Assembly: GCA_947494335.1 (NCBI GenBank)
Contig: CANLUT010000006.1
Location: 53,176-117,175 of the forward strand
DNA: 64,000 bases
DNA from: Oligoflexales bacterium
GTDB lineage: Bacteria; Bdellovibrionota_B; Oligoflexia; Oligoflexales; RGVZ01
Reading direction: 5' to 3'
Part shown: one piece after another, positions 35,793 to 46,825 of the stretch
How the letters are laid out: each line of letters opens with the position of its first letter
Position numbering within the stretch: the stretch's first letter is position 1
Program-made: the position numbers and the translations under genes
The notes under the pieces: generated by a model
What the model was told of the DNA's origin: nothing
The model's database searches: none
What the model saw: only the letters and a program-made list of their open reading frames with translations

Positions 35793-37547
35793 TCAAGCAA
35801 CGCTATCAACGGATTGCATCTCAGAGTCTTGGAGCTGAGCCAGTATCTCTTCTAGTGATTGTGGCCTATGCAGCAAAAAGCCCTGAATGAGGTCCACACC
35901 CATCTGTTGAACTGCCTGCGCCTCTTCCCACATCTCAATGCCTTCAGCAAGCACAATTGCATTAACCTGCTTGGCAGCCTTTACAATACCCTCAACGAAA
36001 ATCGCCTTTGTTGGATCTTGATGAATTTTTTCGACAAGACTTCTGTCGAGCTTTATGAGCTCAGGACGCAATTTGATCACTCGCTCAATGCTGGCGTGAC
36101 CTTTTCCGAAATCATCGGCGGCAATCGTGCAATCAATTTTTGATACATAGTCGTGGATTTTCTGCATAAGCGATAGGTTTGTCACACCCTCAGATTCACT
36201 CAATTCAAATATGATTTTTCCACGCGGACTAATGAGATGAGTCAGCCTTTCCAGATGCAGCAGGTTCCGAGGTAGAATGTTGACCATCAGCTTACCAGGT
36301 AATGAAACCGCGTGAAGGATCCCGAGCCCCAGACAGACTTGATCAAGTTCAAGAGCAACTTTGGCATGACCTGCCATCTCAAAAAGAATATCTGGACGAA
36401 ACAGGCGGAAATCCATAAACACCAAATGATCACCCGTAAGTTTCTCTTCCACTAAGTTTTTTCTGGCTCGAATCAACGATTCAAAACCGAAAATCAAATC
36501 CTTTATAGGCGTAAAGGACTTGGATTTTTTAACCTGGTCCACCTTCTCTTGCGTGATGCCTTGCAGCTGAAAGACTCCCTGGTAATTTGGAGTCAAAATT
36601 TCGCGTGATTGAATGATCGTTTGCATGATCTCGCGCTCACGATCCTTGACCCTTCTCTGGTGAACTTTTGCGACCTCTGTCGCAGAATCTATCAGATGGT
36701 CCAAAAGATCGACTGGGTCGACACATGGGTTGTGGAGTGCCGTTGCATGACCGACACTGAAATCTGGGATTAAACGCATACCGTCAGGTAGAACTCTTAG
36801 TGCTCTGTCTTTGAAGACTTCTGCCCAGAGAGCTTCTTGAATTCTCATGGCGAGACGATCGGCCAACTTTTCAAGAACACCCGGCGCAGGAACCGTTTTT
36901 GCGATTCGACTCTGCTCCAGGAATACATAGTAAGTGTTGCTATGGGCAGAACGGCGCATAAGCATATCGGAATTCCGGAAACTGCCGTTTTGTCCCCACA
37001 TATCAACCAGGATCTGATGGAAACAATCTTGGGCCTTCTGGTAGGCCTCGACGCCAAATTCAATTAAAATTTTTCTGAGAGCGCTGGCGTTTATTAACAA
37101 CATACTGATGGCGCCGCTTCCTTGAAGCATGTGCAAAGGAACCTGAGGGTTATAAATTGGCGCGCGTTTCAAAGAGACGCTACGTGCCCCACGGCCGCTA
37201 GCACCGCACGAGTCAAGCATTGCAAGAATCAACTCCGGGCTGTCGTCAGGAACCCAAACAAAGAGCTCTGAATTTCGGCTTGAAACCGACTGCTCTTGTC
37301 CTTGCTTTTCACCGATTATCAAGACAGGGATGCGTCGACCCAAACTGCCCAAAAGATCAAGCCAAGCTGCATCAACGAGTCCCGGCATCCCACTGTCAAC
37401 AACGATACCTTTGACGCCAGCCGCATAGAGACTTGGAATGGCAAGATCCGAAGTTGGATCAAGAGCGCGAAAGACGATCTCATGCTCACGAAATAGTCTC
37501 GTCAGACTTTTTCGAAGTTGGAGATTCGAGGTTACCAAACAGATCAT
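35793..37547 (-). CDS. Receiver-like/degenerate GGDEF/EAL protein, probable c-di-GMP phosphodiesterase
   Basis: 584 residues. N-terminal region (about 1-115) resembles a response-regulator receiver fold. The middle (about 170-260) has a GGDEF-like outline without the GGDEF motif (MRRSAHSNTYYVFL). The C-terminal EAL domain (about 340-575) keeps most catalytic positions: FGFESLIR in place of EALLR, VNILP, FELSE, ADDFGKGHAS, IKLDRS, AEGIE and QGFLLHRP. It should therefore cleave c-di-GMP to pGpG. ATG at 37547 has AGGAT upstream; a TTG at 37589 would add 14 residues. Divergent from pta. Confidence 0.85.
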   Translation of the reverse strand: MICLVTSNLQLRKSLTRLFREHEIVFRALDPTSDLAIPSLYAAGVKGIVVDSGMPGLVDAAWLDLLGSLGRRIPVLIIGEKQGQEQSVSSRNSELFVWVPDDSPELILAMLDSCGASGRGARSVSLKRAPIYNPQVPLHMLQGSGAISMLLINASALRKILIEFGVEAYQKAQDCFHQILVDMWGQNGSFRNSDMLMRRSAHSNTYYVFLEQSRIAKTVPAPGVLEKLADRLAMRIQEALWAEVFKDRALRVLPDGMRLIPDFSVGHATALHNPCVDPVDLLDHLIDSATEVAKVHQRRVKDREREIMQTIIQSREILTPNYQGVFQLQGITQEKVDQVKKSKSFTPIKDLIFGFESLIRARKNLVEEKLTGDHLVFMDFRLFRPDILFEMAGHAKVALELDQVCLGLGILHAVSLPGKLMVNILPRNLLHLERLTHLISPRGKIIFELSESEGVTNLSLMQKIHDYVSKIDCTIAADDFGKGHASIERVIKLRPELIKLDRSLVEKIHQDPTKAIFVEGIVKAAKQVNAIVLAEGIEMWEEAQAVQQMGVDLIQGFLLHRPQSLEEILAQLQDSEMQSVDSVA

Positions 37548-37709
37548 TGGCCATCCTAGGTTGACTAAAAAGTGTCCAGCGCTAGACAAGAGTGTTTCGG
37601 ATCAATCCCCAAGACCTTAAGTCGATGCGCCCCCATACATTTGGAATTTTTATAAACTTCTTGGAAATCCACAGTCGTTGTGGATAAATAGGAGATCGCC
37701 CAGGGCGCA

Positions 37710-37721
37710 CCCCTTAAGGGG
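37710..37721. promoter_or_regulatory. Perfect 12-bp palindrome in a divergent promoter region
   Basis: CCCCTTAAGGGG lies in the 251-nt gap between the EAL gene and pta, about 78 nt before pta. Could be an operator half-way between the two genes. Nothing else is evident in this gap besides AT-rich sequence near pta. Confidence 0.35.
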
Positions 37722-37798
37722 CGGCATATTGACCGAAATGAAAAAAAATTAGACAAACCATGAAATAATATTTTTATTTAAATCGCTGATGGAAATTT

Positions 37799-38791
37799 AT
37801 GCCTTCTATGTCTCCTTTCATCCAATCACTTGTTGAAAAATGTCGGGCTAAACCGGGACGAGTGATTTTGCCTGAAGGTGATGATCAGAGGGTCATCGAA
37901 GCATCCAAGCTGCTCCTATCTTGGGGCGCTGCAATAGAAATCAAATTAATAAACTCTACAGGTAGTGTGAAGACTTCGATCTTTGACACTAGAGTTTCGT
38001 CGTGCTCCAGTAAAGATCCAGCGATCATTCAGGAAGCGCGTGCAGACTATGAAAAACATCTTGAGTCGCGCAACAAAGTATTGAGCCCCGATCAAATTGA
38101 CAAGCTCGCCGAGTCACCCCTAGTCCAAGCAGGTAACATGCTCTACCACGATCAAGCCGATTGCGTGGTTGCTGGTTGTGTCGCAACGACAGCGGACGTG
38201 ATTCGAGCAGCCATCTCGACTGTTGGCTTAGCCAGAGGGATCAGAACCGTCAGTGGAAGCTTCATTATGGATCGCACTGAAAGGAATCCGGACGAAATTT
38301 TTATTTTTGCGGACTGTGGTGTTGTCATTGAGCCGACGGTTGACCAGTTGGTGGATATCGCAAAATCATCATCAGAAACGTTCTTCAAACTGACGGGTAA
38401 AAATCCAGTCGTTGCGTTTCTCAGCTTTTCCACAAAAGGCTCGGCCGATCATCCAGCAGCAGAAAAAATGCGCCTTGCGGCACAAAAGTTTAATCTCAAA
38501 TATCCCACCATCGAAAGTGATGGAGAGCTGCAATTCGACGCAGCCTTCACCAAAGACGTCGGGCTTCGTAAATCCCCCAAAAGCACTGTTCCTGGACGCG
38601 CCAACTGCTTTATTTTCCCCACTCTTGACGCAGGAAATATCGCCTACAAAATCACGCAGCGCCTAGCCGGATTCGGCGCCTATGGCCCGATCCTTCAGGG
38701 TTTGAATAAGCCCTATAGTGACTTGTCACGTGGCGCAACCCCAGAGGATATAGCCATATCGGCCATGATAAATATTCTCAGGTCCCGCTAA
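37799..38791 (+). CDS. pta: Phosphate acetyltransferase, short form
   Basis: 330 residues. Interconverts acetyl-CoA and acetyl phosphate. Only the catalytic PTA_PTB domain is present (VILPEGDDQRVIEA, GCVATTADVIRAA, FADCGVVIEPT, VAFLSFSTKGSADHP, FPTLDAGNIAYKITQRL), as in Bacillus-type Pta. No ackA is adjacent. Confidence 0.95.
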   Translation: MPSMSPFIQSLVEKCRAKPGRVILPEGDDQRVIEASKLLLSWGAAIEIKLINSTGSVKTSIFDTRVSSCSSKDPAIIQEARADYEKHLESRNKVLSPDQIDKLAESPLVQAGNMLYHDQADCVVAGCVATTADVIRAAISTVGLARGIRTVSGSFIMDRTERNPDEIFIFADCGVVIEPTVDQLVDIAKSSSETFFKLTGKNPVVAFLSFSTKGSADHPAAEKMRLAAQKFNLKYPTIESDGELQFDAAFTKDVGLRKSPKSTVPGRANCFIFPTLDAGNIAYKITQRLAGFGAYGPILQGLNKPYSDLSRGATPEDIAISAMINILRSR

Positions 38792-38798
38792 TTTCTGA

Positions 38799-38828
38799 TT
38801 GCCCATTGAACTGGCAACCCCGTACAAT
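38799..38828 (+). promoter_or_regulatory. Candidate promoter of the M14 carboxypeptidase gene
   Basis: TTGCCC (38799-38804), 18-nt spacer, TACAAT (38823-38828), 56 nt before the ATG. Shares CCCCGTACAATA with the promoter at 26756-26785. Confidence 0.45.
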
Positions 38829-38883
38829 ACTGTAAACTTTAATATTCATGTTCAGTAATATTTCCAGGGATAGGAGATAAGCG

Positions 38884-40308
38884 ATGAGAAGCCGATTTTT
38901 AGGATTTGCGTTCTTGGGCGCGCTGTCAATCATGGCTGGTGGCTGCGGTGAGACTACATCGTATCGCCTTAACAGCACGACAGAAAGCGAGAAACCAGTC
39001 TACGTCAGACTTCCGGCTGCTATGGTCACCAAGGATTTTGTAAAATCCACGGGTTTCAATCGCGATCATGCTAAGAACAATGATTTTGCAATCGGCTGGC
39101 TATCCTCAGGAGTCATGAATCATTTGAATCTCAAAGACAAGAGCCAGATCACGCGCCTTGATGAATTGGCTGTGACCGAGGGACGCCTTAACCCATTTAC
39201 AATGGAGCGGACAGAACTCAAATTTGATGAGCCAACCCCTGCTGAAGACTATCATAATTATCAAGCATTGACCGCGGAGCTACGTCGGTTGGCTGACGCT
39301 CACCCTGAAATCGCGCGCCTCAGCAGTATTGGTAAATCTCATCAAGGACGAGAACTTTGGATGATGACCATCAGTGATCAGGTTGATCAGGCTGAAGGTG
39401 AGCCAGAGCTTCTCTACATCGCTAACATGCATGGTGATGAGGTTGTCGGTCGAGAATTATCCATCTATCACATTCGTCGACTGCTTAATGAATACGGTAA
39501 AAATGACCGCGTTACAAATCTTGTGAACAACAGCAAGATGTTTATCATCGCATCGATGAATCCAGATGGCTTTGAGCTGAGACAGCGCTATAGTGCGCGT
39601 AATCTAGACTTGAACCGAAACTTCCCGGACTTTACAAGCGATGACCGCGACACTTCAACTGGACGTGGCGTTGAGACAAAAGCCATTATGGATCTTCACA
39701 GTGGCCATCACTTCACTGCATCCGTTAACTTCCACGGTGGAGAAGTTTGTTTCAATCTTCCTTGGGACACAAAACCTAATCGCGACGTTGAAGAAAAATT
39801 CGGTGACGACACCGTACTAACCTCCATGGGACGCGCGTGGGCCGACAGCAATCCAACGATGGAAGCCAACAACAGCTTTGATCGCGGCCTAACCTACGGC
39901 TACGAGTGGTACGAAGTTGATGGCGGTATGCAAGACTGGTCTATTTGGTACCGCCGCAGCATGCATGCTACGGTTGAGCTCTCCTACACTAAGTGGCCTT
40001 CTGCCAACTACCTTGCGACTGCTTGGCGCGAAAACCAAGAAGCCATGCTGGCCTACCATGAGCGCGCGCTCACGGGAGTGCATCTACAGGTCGTCGACGA
40101 GCGTGGCGCCCCAATACCAAGTTTTGAAGTATCTGTGTCTTCAGCAAACAGAACTGTTCGCTATGACAATGGTATCGCGCACCGCACGACGACAAGTGGC
40201 CCACAAACAGTCACTGTCTCCATCGATGGACGATCTGTTGCCCAAATCAACACAACGGCGCGCCCATTTGACGGACGCTTTGACCGCGTTGTTGTTTCAA
40301 AAAAATAA
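38884..40308 (+). CDS. M14 zinc carboxypeptidase lipoprotein
   Basis: 474 residues. Lipobox AGGC (about 21). The M14 domain (about 120-395) holds the zinc ligands in MHGDEVVG (His, Glu) and NFHGGE (His), the substrate residues NPDGFE and NLDLNRNFPD, and the catalytic Glu in VELSYTKWP. It ends with a transthyretin-like carboxypeptidase regulatory domain (about 400-474), as in carboxypeptidase D/N. It likely trims C-terminal residues from peptides or peptidoglycan outside the cytoplasm. AGGAGAT precedes the ATG; own promoter and terminator. Confidence 0.92.
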   Translation: MRSRFLGFAFLGALSIMAGGCGETTSYRLNSTTESEKPVYVRLPAAMVTKDFVKSTGFNRDHAKNNDFAIGWLSSGVMNHLNLKDKSQITRLDELAVTEGRLNPFTMERTELKFDEPTPAEDYHNYQALTAELRRLADAHPEIARLSSIGKSHQGRELWMMTISDQVDQAEGEPELLYIANMHGDEVVGRELSIYHIRRLLNEYGKNDRVTNLVNNSKMFIIASMNPDGFELRQRYSARNLDLNRNFPDFTSDDRDTSTGRGVETKAIMDLHSGHHFTASVNFHGGEVCFNLPWDTKPNRDVEEKFGDDTVLTSMGRAWADSNPTMEANNSFDRGLTYGYEWYEVDGGMQDWSIWYRRSMHATVELSYTKWPSANYLATAWRENQEAMLAYHERALTGVHLQVVDERGAPIPSFEVSVSSANRTVRYDNGIAHRTTTSGPQTVTVSIDGRSVAQINTTARPFDGRFDRVVVSKK

Positions 40309-40336
40309 GATAAAGCCCGCGTAAGTAAAATATTGG

Positions 40337-40369
40337 CGCCATTTTGATACCAACCAGGTCAAAATGGCG
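40337..40369 (+). terminator. Terminator of the M14 gene
   Basis: CGCCATTTTGA (40337-40347) pairs perfectly with TCAAAATGGCG (40359-40369), 11-nt loop, followed by TCTTTATTTAT. Confidence 0.75.
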
Positions 40370-40451
40370 TCTTTATTTATGGGCACAGTTCATGCAGACA
40401 CCAATGTGAGACGTAAGGTCACAACACCCCAAACACACAAAGGGAGGAGTC

Positions 40452-41096
40452 ATGAACAGGATGTTGCTACTACGAAGACTATTTGAGATCGCCGTGATGC
40501 TGTCGTCGGTGTCAACACCGTTGTTGGCTGGTGTCATCACCTATCATCCCGAATCGGGAATCTATGCTGGCAACGGATGTCCGGAGGGTTCATCCCGTAT
40601 TTATGTCGATGAGTATGGTGACCTGGTTTTGGAGCATGATGCCATGATTCTCAGTTTGCCAGCCTACGGCCAGGATCCAGCTTTGTCCGGTCGGCGCGCC
40701 TGTACCATTCGAATTCCTGTCACAATTCCACAAGGGTTCTATATCAGCGCTATCGAGCAACGTATCGCTTATGCAGCCATCAAGTCGGAAGGAGCACAGG
40801 CACAAATCTCGACTCAAACATCTTTTAGCTCCGACCGCGTGAGCCCATTCACTGCCATACTTCCCAGAGATGAAGAATTCACTGGGGACTTGATGATTGA
40901 CTCTCGACGCAATCAGCTAAATTCCCAGTCGCAAATAAATCGCTACTGCCGCGGCGATCGTTCCGAAGAGATGATGCTCCGCATCAATATGGCAATGTCA
41001 GGCCAACGAGACTCATATGCAGAAGATCTGATTGTTCAGACAATCGGTGGATACATCAGTGAAGGCATCGATGTTGAAGTCTCACCTTGCCCCTAA
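40452..41096 (+). CDS. Secreted DUF4360-family protein
   Basis: 214 residues with a signal peptide (about 1-26). The body matches the DUF4360 pattern: GNGCPEGSS near the N-terminus, repeated LxLxxDxxxLSLPAYGQ, RRACTIRIPVTIPQGFYIS, and paired cysteines (Cys39, Cys78 and two near 164 and 213). Members are small secreted proteins of unknown function. GGGAGGAG precedes the ATG. Terminator hairpin directly follows. Confidence 0.75.
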   Translation: MNRMLLLRRLFEIAVMLSSVSTPLLAGVITYHPESGIYAGNGCPEGSSRIYVDEYGDLVLEHDAMILSLPAYGQDPALSGRRACTIRIPVTIPQGFYISAIEQRIAYAAIKSEGAQAQISTQTSFSSDRVSPFTAILPRDEEFTGDLMIDSRRNQLNSQSQINRYCRGDRSEEMMLRINMAMSGQRDSYAEDLIVQTIGGYISEGIDVEVSPCP

Positions 41097-41101
41097 ATGC
41101 C

Positions 41102-41126
41102 CCCCCGATGACTCAATCATCGGGGG
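41102..41126. terminator. Hairpin between convergent genes
   Basis: CCCCCGATGA / TCATCGGGGG, perfect 10-bp stem, 5-nt loop, starting 6 nt past the DUF4360 stop; followed by ATTTCCGTTT, so a modest U-tract. Also positioned to stop the converging gene at 41140-41544. Confidence 0.7.
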
Positions 41127-41139
41127 ATTTCCGTTTAAC

Positions 41140-41544
41140 TTAGAAGCGACGATTACAGCTCAACTGCCCCAGCATGAATGGTTGCCAGATACCCCGCGGC
41201 GAAGCATATAATTGCGCCCATCCATTGGGAAAAAACTGTGCGGCCAACAGCTCAGGTCTGGCAAGTCCAAGATCGCGCTCCGCACAATCGTACTCAGCTC
41301 CAGCGGATCCGAACTGACACTCCAGTCGAATCATTTCAACGCTGGGTAATCCGGACGGTAATTGACGGACAAGTCTTACCTGGGCGACAGCGCGACCATT
41401 GAAAGTCGGGCGAACCTGAATCCAGTAAGATCCATTCCAGAGAATGCTTGGCACCTGCGTCAACGAATTGTTGCAGTCGTAGGTCGATGCATATGAAAAA
41501 CCAGAAATACATAATAATAAAATTAACGAAACCAAACGAAGCAT
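41140..41544 (-). CDS. Small secreted protein of unknown function
   Basis: 134 residues. Clear signal peptide (about 1-19), then about 115 residues with four or five cysteines (about 24, 76, 86, 130) likely in disulfides, and beta-rich composition with several Trp. I do not recognise a family. GGGGAGG precedes the ATG. It converges with the DUF4360 gene across a shared hairpin. Confidence 0.7.
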   Translation of the reverse strand: MLRLVSLILLLCISGFSYASTYDCNNSLTQVPSILWNGSYWIQVRPTFNGRAVAQVRLVRQLPSGLPSVEMIRLECQFGSAGAEYDCAERDLGLARPELLAAQFFPNGWAQLYASPRGIWQPFMLGQLSCNRRF

Positions 41545-41614
41545 CGTAACCTCCCCGTAGAGTCGGCGACCTAAGTAGCAACCATCCAGGAGTTTAGCAA
41601 GGACGGAAAACCAT

Positions 41615-42808
41615 CTATATTGAGGAGACTACGAAACAATCTGCAACAGCGAGACTCCATGCAGTCTCGCGAAACCATTCGTTCTCTGACAAGTAGATAC
41701 GATCATTCTGCATACGAAGCATTCCATCACGTAATCCCCGCCGAAAGACCTCGGACTCCCGCAATCGATACCCCTTCTCAGTGATGAGATTTATATCAAT
41801 CCCATCACGACAACGAAGACCACACCCCACATACTCAAGAAGCCAAGACTCCAAGTTTCGCTCCGAGTCAACGATTCCCCCAGTGCTTAAAACAATATCT
41901 TTCATTTTAGGGCTTACGGAATTCTGAATTTCATTGCGCAAAAACGCCCGGAGATCTCCTGGGTAACTGTATCGCAAACCAACATTAGACCCATCAGCTA
42001 CAAATCCATGGGCACCAGCGCCAATGCCGATATATTCGTCTCCGCGCCAGTAAAGCCAATTGTGGCGACACGACGCTCCGGGACGTGACCAGTTGCTAAT
42101 TTCTTCGTGTTCAAATCCGGCTTTGCGCAAGAAATCACAAGCCATATCGTAGTAAATAGCTAGACGATCATCTTCCACAGCTTGCATGACACCCCGACGC
42201 TGCGCCCGGGCAAAAGGAGTCTGCCCTTCATAGGTCAATGCATAGAGGCTTAAATGATTGACGCCCGAGTCCACCATGCGACTTAGGTCTGAAAGCCATG
42301 AGTCCGTCGTTTGGCCAGGCCAGCCGTAAATCAAGTCACCATTTGACAGAGGGAACGTATTAGCGGCTTTCTGCAACGCTGAAAAAGCCTCGGAAGACGA
42401 GTGATCTCGCGTCAACGCTTTAAGCCCCGACTCATCAAAGGACTGAACCCCAACGCTTAAGCGATTAAAACCAAGTGACCTCCAAACTTCGCAGGCCTCT
42501 GCGGTGACATTGGATGGATTAGCCTCCAATGTCACCTCAACATCGTGCACAGCTCTCTGGCCAATCAGCGTCATCAATTCGGTGTATTCACTCGTGAGAA
42601 GTCCGGGTGTACCGCCACCGAAAAATACGGATGTGAATTGCCTCGAGTCAGGGATGACGCTGTACCAAACTGATAATTGTTTTATGAGAGATTCAATGTA
42701 GGATTTCTGATGGTCAGCATTGAAGTTTGCCGTCTTTGCAAAGTCACAGTAGTGGCAAAGCTTTGAGCAAAAAGGAATATGAACATAAAGACCAAACGGT
42801 TTGCCCAT
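41615..42808 (-). CDS. hemW: HemW, radical-SAM haem chaperone
   Basis: 397 residues. Radical-SAM cluster motif CSKLCHYC in LYVHIPFC, then FFGGGTPGLL, EANPSNVT, LSVGVQSFDE, DLIYGWPGQT and a C-terminal HemN_C domain. HemW proteins bind haem and are often misannotated as coproporphyrinogen III oxidase. I chose ATG 42808, which gives the family's usual N-terminus; it overlaps the stop of the upstream cysteine-cluster gene (TGATG), so the pair is translationally coupled. Confidence 0.92.
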   Translation of the reverse strand: MGKPFGLYVHIPFCSKLCHYCDFAKTANFNADHQKSYIESLIKQLSVWYSVIPDSRQFTSVFFGGGTPGLLTSEYTELMTLIGQRAVHDVEVTLEANPSNVTAEACEVWRSLGFNRLSVGVQSFDESGLKALTRDHSSSEAFSALQKAANTFPLSNGDLIYGWPGQTTDSWLSDLSRMVDSGVNHLSLYALTYEGQTPFARAQRRGVMQAVEDDRLAIYYDMACDFLRKAGFEHEEISNWSRPGASCRHNWLYWRGDEYIGIGAGAHGFVADGSNVGLRYSYPGDLRAFLRNEIQNSVSPKMKDIVLSTGGIVDSERNLESWLLEYVGCGLRCRDGIDINLITEKGYRLRESEVFRRGLRDGMLRMQNDRIYLSENEWFRETAWSLAVADCFVVSSI

Positions 42809-43209
42809 CAGTATCTCTTTCCAGAAAATCCAGGAGGTTTCTTCCGTTCTGATGGACACCAGCCCGGTCTTGGGCCAACCTCGGGAAACTTTCGGCACAC
42901 GTCGGGCCTGACATCATAGATCGTACAAAGTCTCGAAGTCTCATCCAAAAAAATACAATCCTGGTTAGGCCTTTGTGCAATTGTAAACTTCATGGTACTT
43001 GCGCGATAGGACTGAATCAGTTTTTGGGATTCGAGCTTTCGGGCAATCTTCTTGGCCGACCATAAGGCCTCATCTTCCGACAGGAGCCCCATCCTTACCA
43101 AGTCCGGAACCTTTGCCTCGACGTGAAGTCGACAGCAATGACCATGGCACCCCGTGCACATGCTCGGTTTGAACTTTGTCCAAGTTGAAGGGCGATCTAT
43201 ATCCACCAT
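42808..43209 (-). CDS. YkgJ-family cysteine-cluster protein
   Basis: 133 residues. Contains CTGCHGHCC near the N-terminus and CIFLDETSRLCTIYDVRPDVCRKFP plus a final GWCPS, the pattern of the YkgJ (zinc- or iron-chelating) family. Cytoplasmic. Its coupling to hemW suggests a role near Fe-S or haem handling, but this is inference. Confidence 0.88.
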   Translation of the reverse strand: MVDIDRPSTWTKFKPSMCTGCHGHCCRLHVEAKVPDLVRMGLLSEDEALWSAKKIARKLESQKLIQSYRASTMKFTIAQRPNQDCIFLDETSRLCTIYDVRPDVCRKFPEVGPRPGWCPSERKKPPGFSGKRY

Positions 43210-43271
43210 GACGCCCTCTTACCGCGACTAAAGGCCCTTAATCAATAGCCAATGCTACAGGTACTGAAGCC

Positions 43272-44474
43272 TTAGTGAGCAACAGGAACCCCGCCATCAG
43301 ATATATCCTGGCGATCTTGCTCGTCAGTGCCGGCACCCAACAACGACGCCATCCACAGGAAGTCGACCCCACTGAACGTCCGCGTGCATAAATCTGTGCC
43401 GCCAGAAAACTCAGCATGGCGCCTCTGCCAGAGGTAGTCCGCACGTCTATCGCAATTCATTGGCAGCCTCGTCATGGGAAACTGAGACATGGAAAGAAGA
43501 TCAGCCAATAAATGCTCCTGATTTTGATTCGTCAACGTCCCGAATGTCTCATGATCCAACCATCGATAGAAAATGTTCTCCGGGTGCAATGCTCTCAGCC
43601 GACCAGAAATCCATTGACGCCGCTGGACATCCAGTGATGTGTCTAGACTTTTCTCCAATGTAACCAAGCGTTCGATAGCCCCAAAAAAACTTCTTGGATT
43701 GAATCCCTCGCGAGATTTGGAGTGTTTAATTTCAAGCCAAAGATCCAAAGCGGCAAGATGCGAAACGTAACCCTCTTGAAGAAACATGGCATCATATTCG
43801 ATCGATGAAAATGATTGTTTTAAAATCCATGGCCATTCTTCAAAAGGAACGTGGCGCCGCTCCGCCTCCATTCTCAATAAACCAGCAATTCCTGGCGACA
43901 ACCAACTCACATAGAATGGGCCGTCCCCAACAAATCCCCCCCTGCGATCAATCTCGGAGAGCATCGTTCGAAAAAGTACCGTACCGTTCTCCGGATTTGC
44001 TTTTAGCGCAACCAATACACCCATAATCATGTCACGACTAAGACTCTTGGAACATCTTGGGTGACGAAGCCACTGTGCCCCATCGCGGCTAGCCTTTATC
44101 GATGCCCAGGCCTCTGTAGCCCGCTCTTTCAAGCCCATCGAAGCCAACGCATAATATCGAAGAGACGAGAAAAGGAGACTGTCACATTCGCCCTCTGGCC
44201 GCCTGCTAGCGTTCAAATTGACAACCATACCGTCGAGCAGCATGTCGCGTTTGATGAGCTCGTCGTACAGAACAGTGCGCGTTAGCGCCTCCCGTCTGAG
44301 CCTTGCGAGATTGTCTTCCATGGACAAAACCTCGTGGGAATCATTCATACTGATTAACCGTGCATGCTGCTCATTGATGATACGAGATAGATTGGCGATC
44401 ACCAGGACCATCACCACAGAGAGCAAGACTCCTGCAGCCAATGAAATATTGAAGATGACAGGCCTGATTCGCAT
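43272..44474 (-). CDS. Membrane-anchored protein of unknown function
   Basis: 400 residues. One N-terminal transmembrane helix (about 8-30), a short coiled-coil-like stretch (about 30-65), then about 330 residues that are probably periplasmic and helical, rich in Leu, Arg and Trp. No family recognised. It sits 62 nt upstream of the YkgJ-hemW pair on the same strand, so it may be cotranscribed; the tgt fusion gene diverges from it across 152 nt with no obvious promoter. Confidence 0.7.
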   Translation of the reverse strand: MRIRPVIFNISLAAGVLLSVVMVLVIANLSRIINEQHARLISMNDSHEVLSMEDNLARLRREALTRTVLYDELIKRDMLLDGMVVNLNASRRPEGECDSLLFSSLRYYALASMGLKERATEAWASIKASRDGAQWLRHPRCSKSLSRDMIMGVLVALKANPENGTVLFRTMLSEIDRRGGFVGDGPFYVSWLSPGIAGLLRMEAERRHVPFEEWPWILKQSFSSIEYDAMFLQEGYVSHLAALDLWLEIKHSKSREGFNPRSFFGAIERLVTLEKSLDTSLDVQRRQWISGRLRALHPENIFYRWLDHETFGTLTNQNQEHLLADLLSMSQFPMTRLPMNCDRRADYLWQRRHAEFSGGTDLCTRTFSGVDFLWMASLLGAGTDEQDRQDISDGGVPVAH

Positions 44475-44614
44475 AGGTGTTCAGCTCCAAAAACCCACTT
44501 TCCCTTAGATCTTCCGTCGGCAAAGAGAATAACGAACCCCCAAAGAGCCACTATACCTCAATATTTTCAGTGCTTTAGAACTTGGCTATGGACGGCTTTG
44601 CGCGCGCTTGATAG

Positions 44615-46657
<2,043 letters not shown>

Positions 46658-46825
46658 ACCCGGTCATTATGAATCCTTATACCCATTGAACCCCAATGAT
46701 TTCAGGGGTCTAATCTAAAAATTAAAATTTGATGAAATATTGTTGGACGCCCGGCCAAAATAGGGGTAAAGAGGGCCCGAGAGACCACCTTTTTTTAGGT
46801 GATTTAAAGATAAGGGAATACTCAC

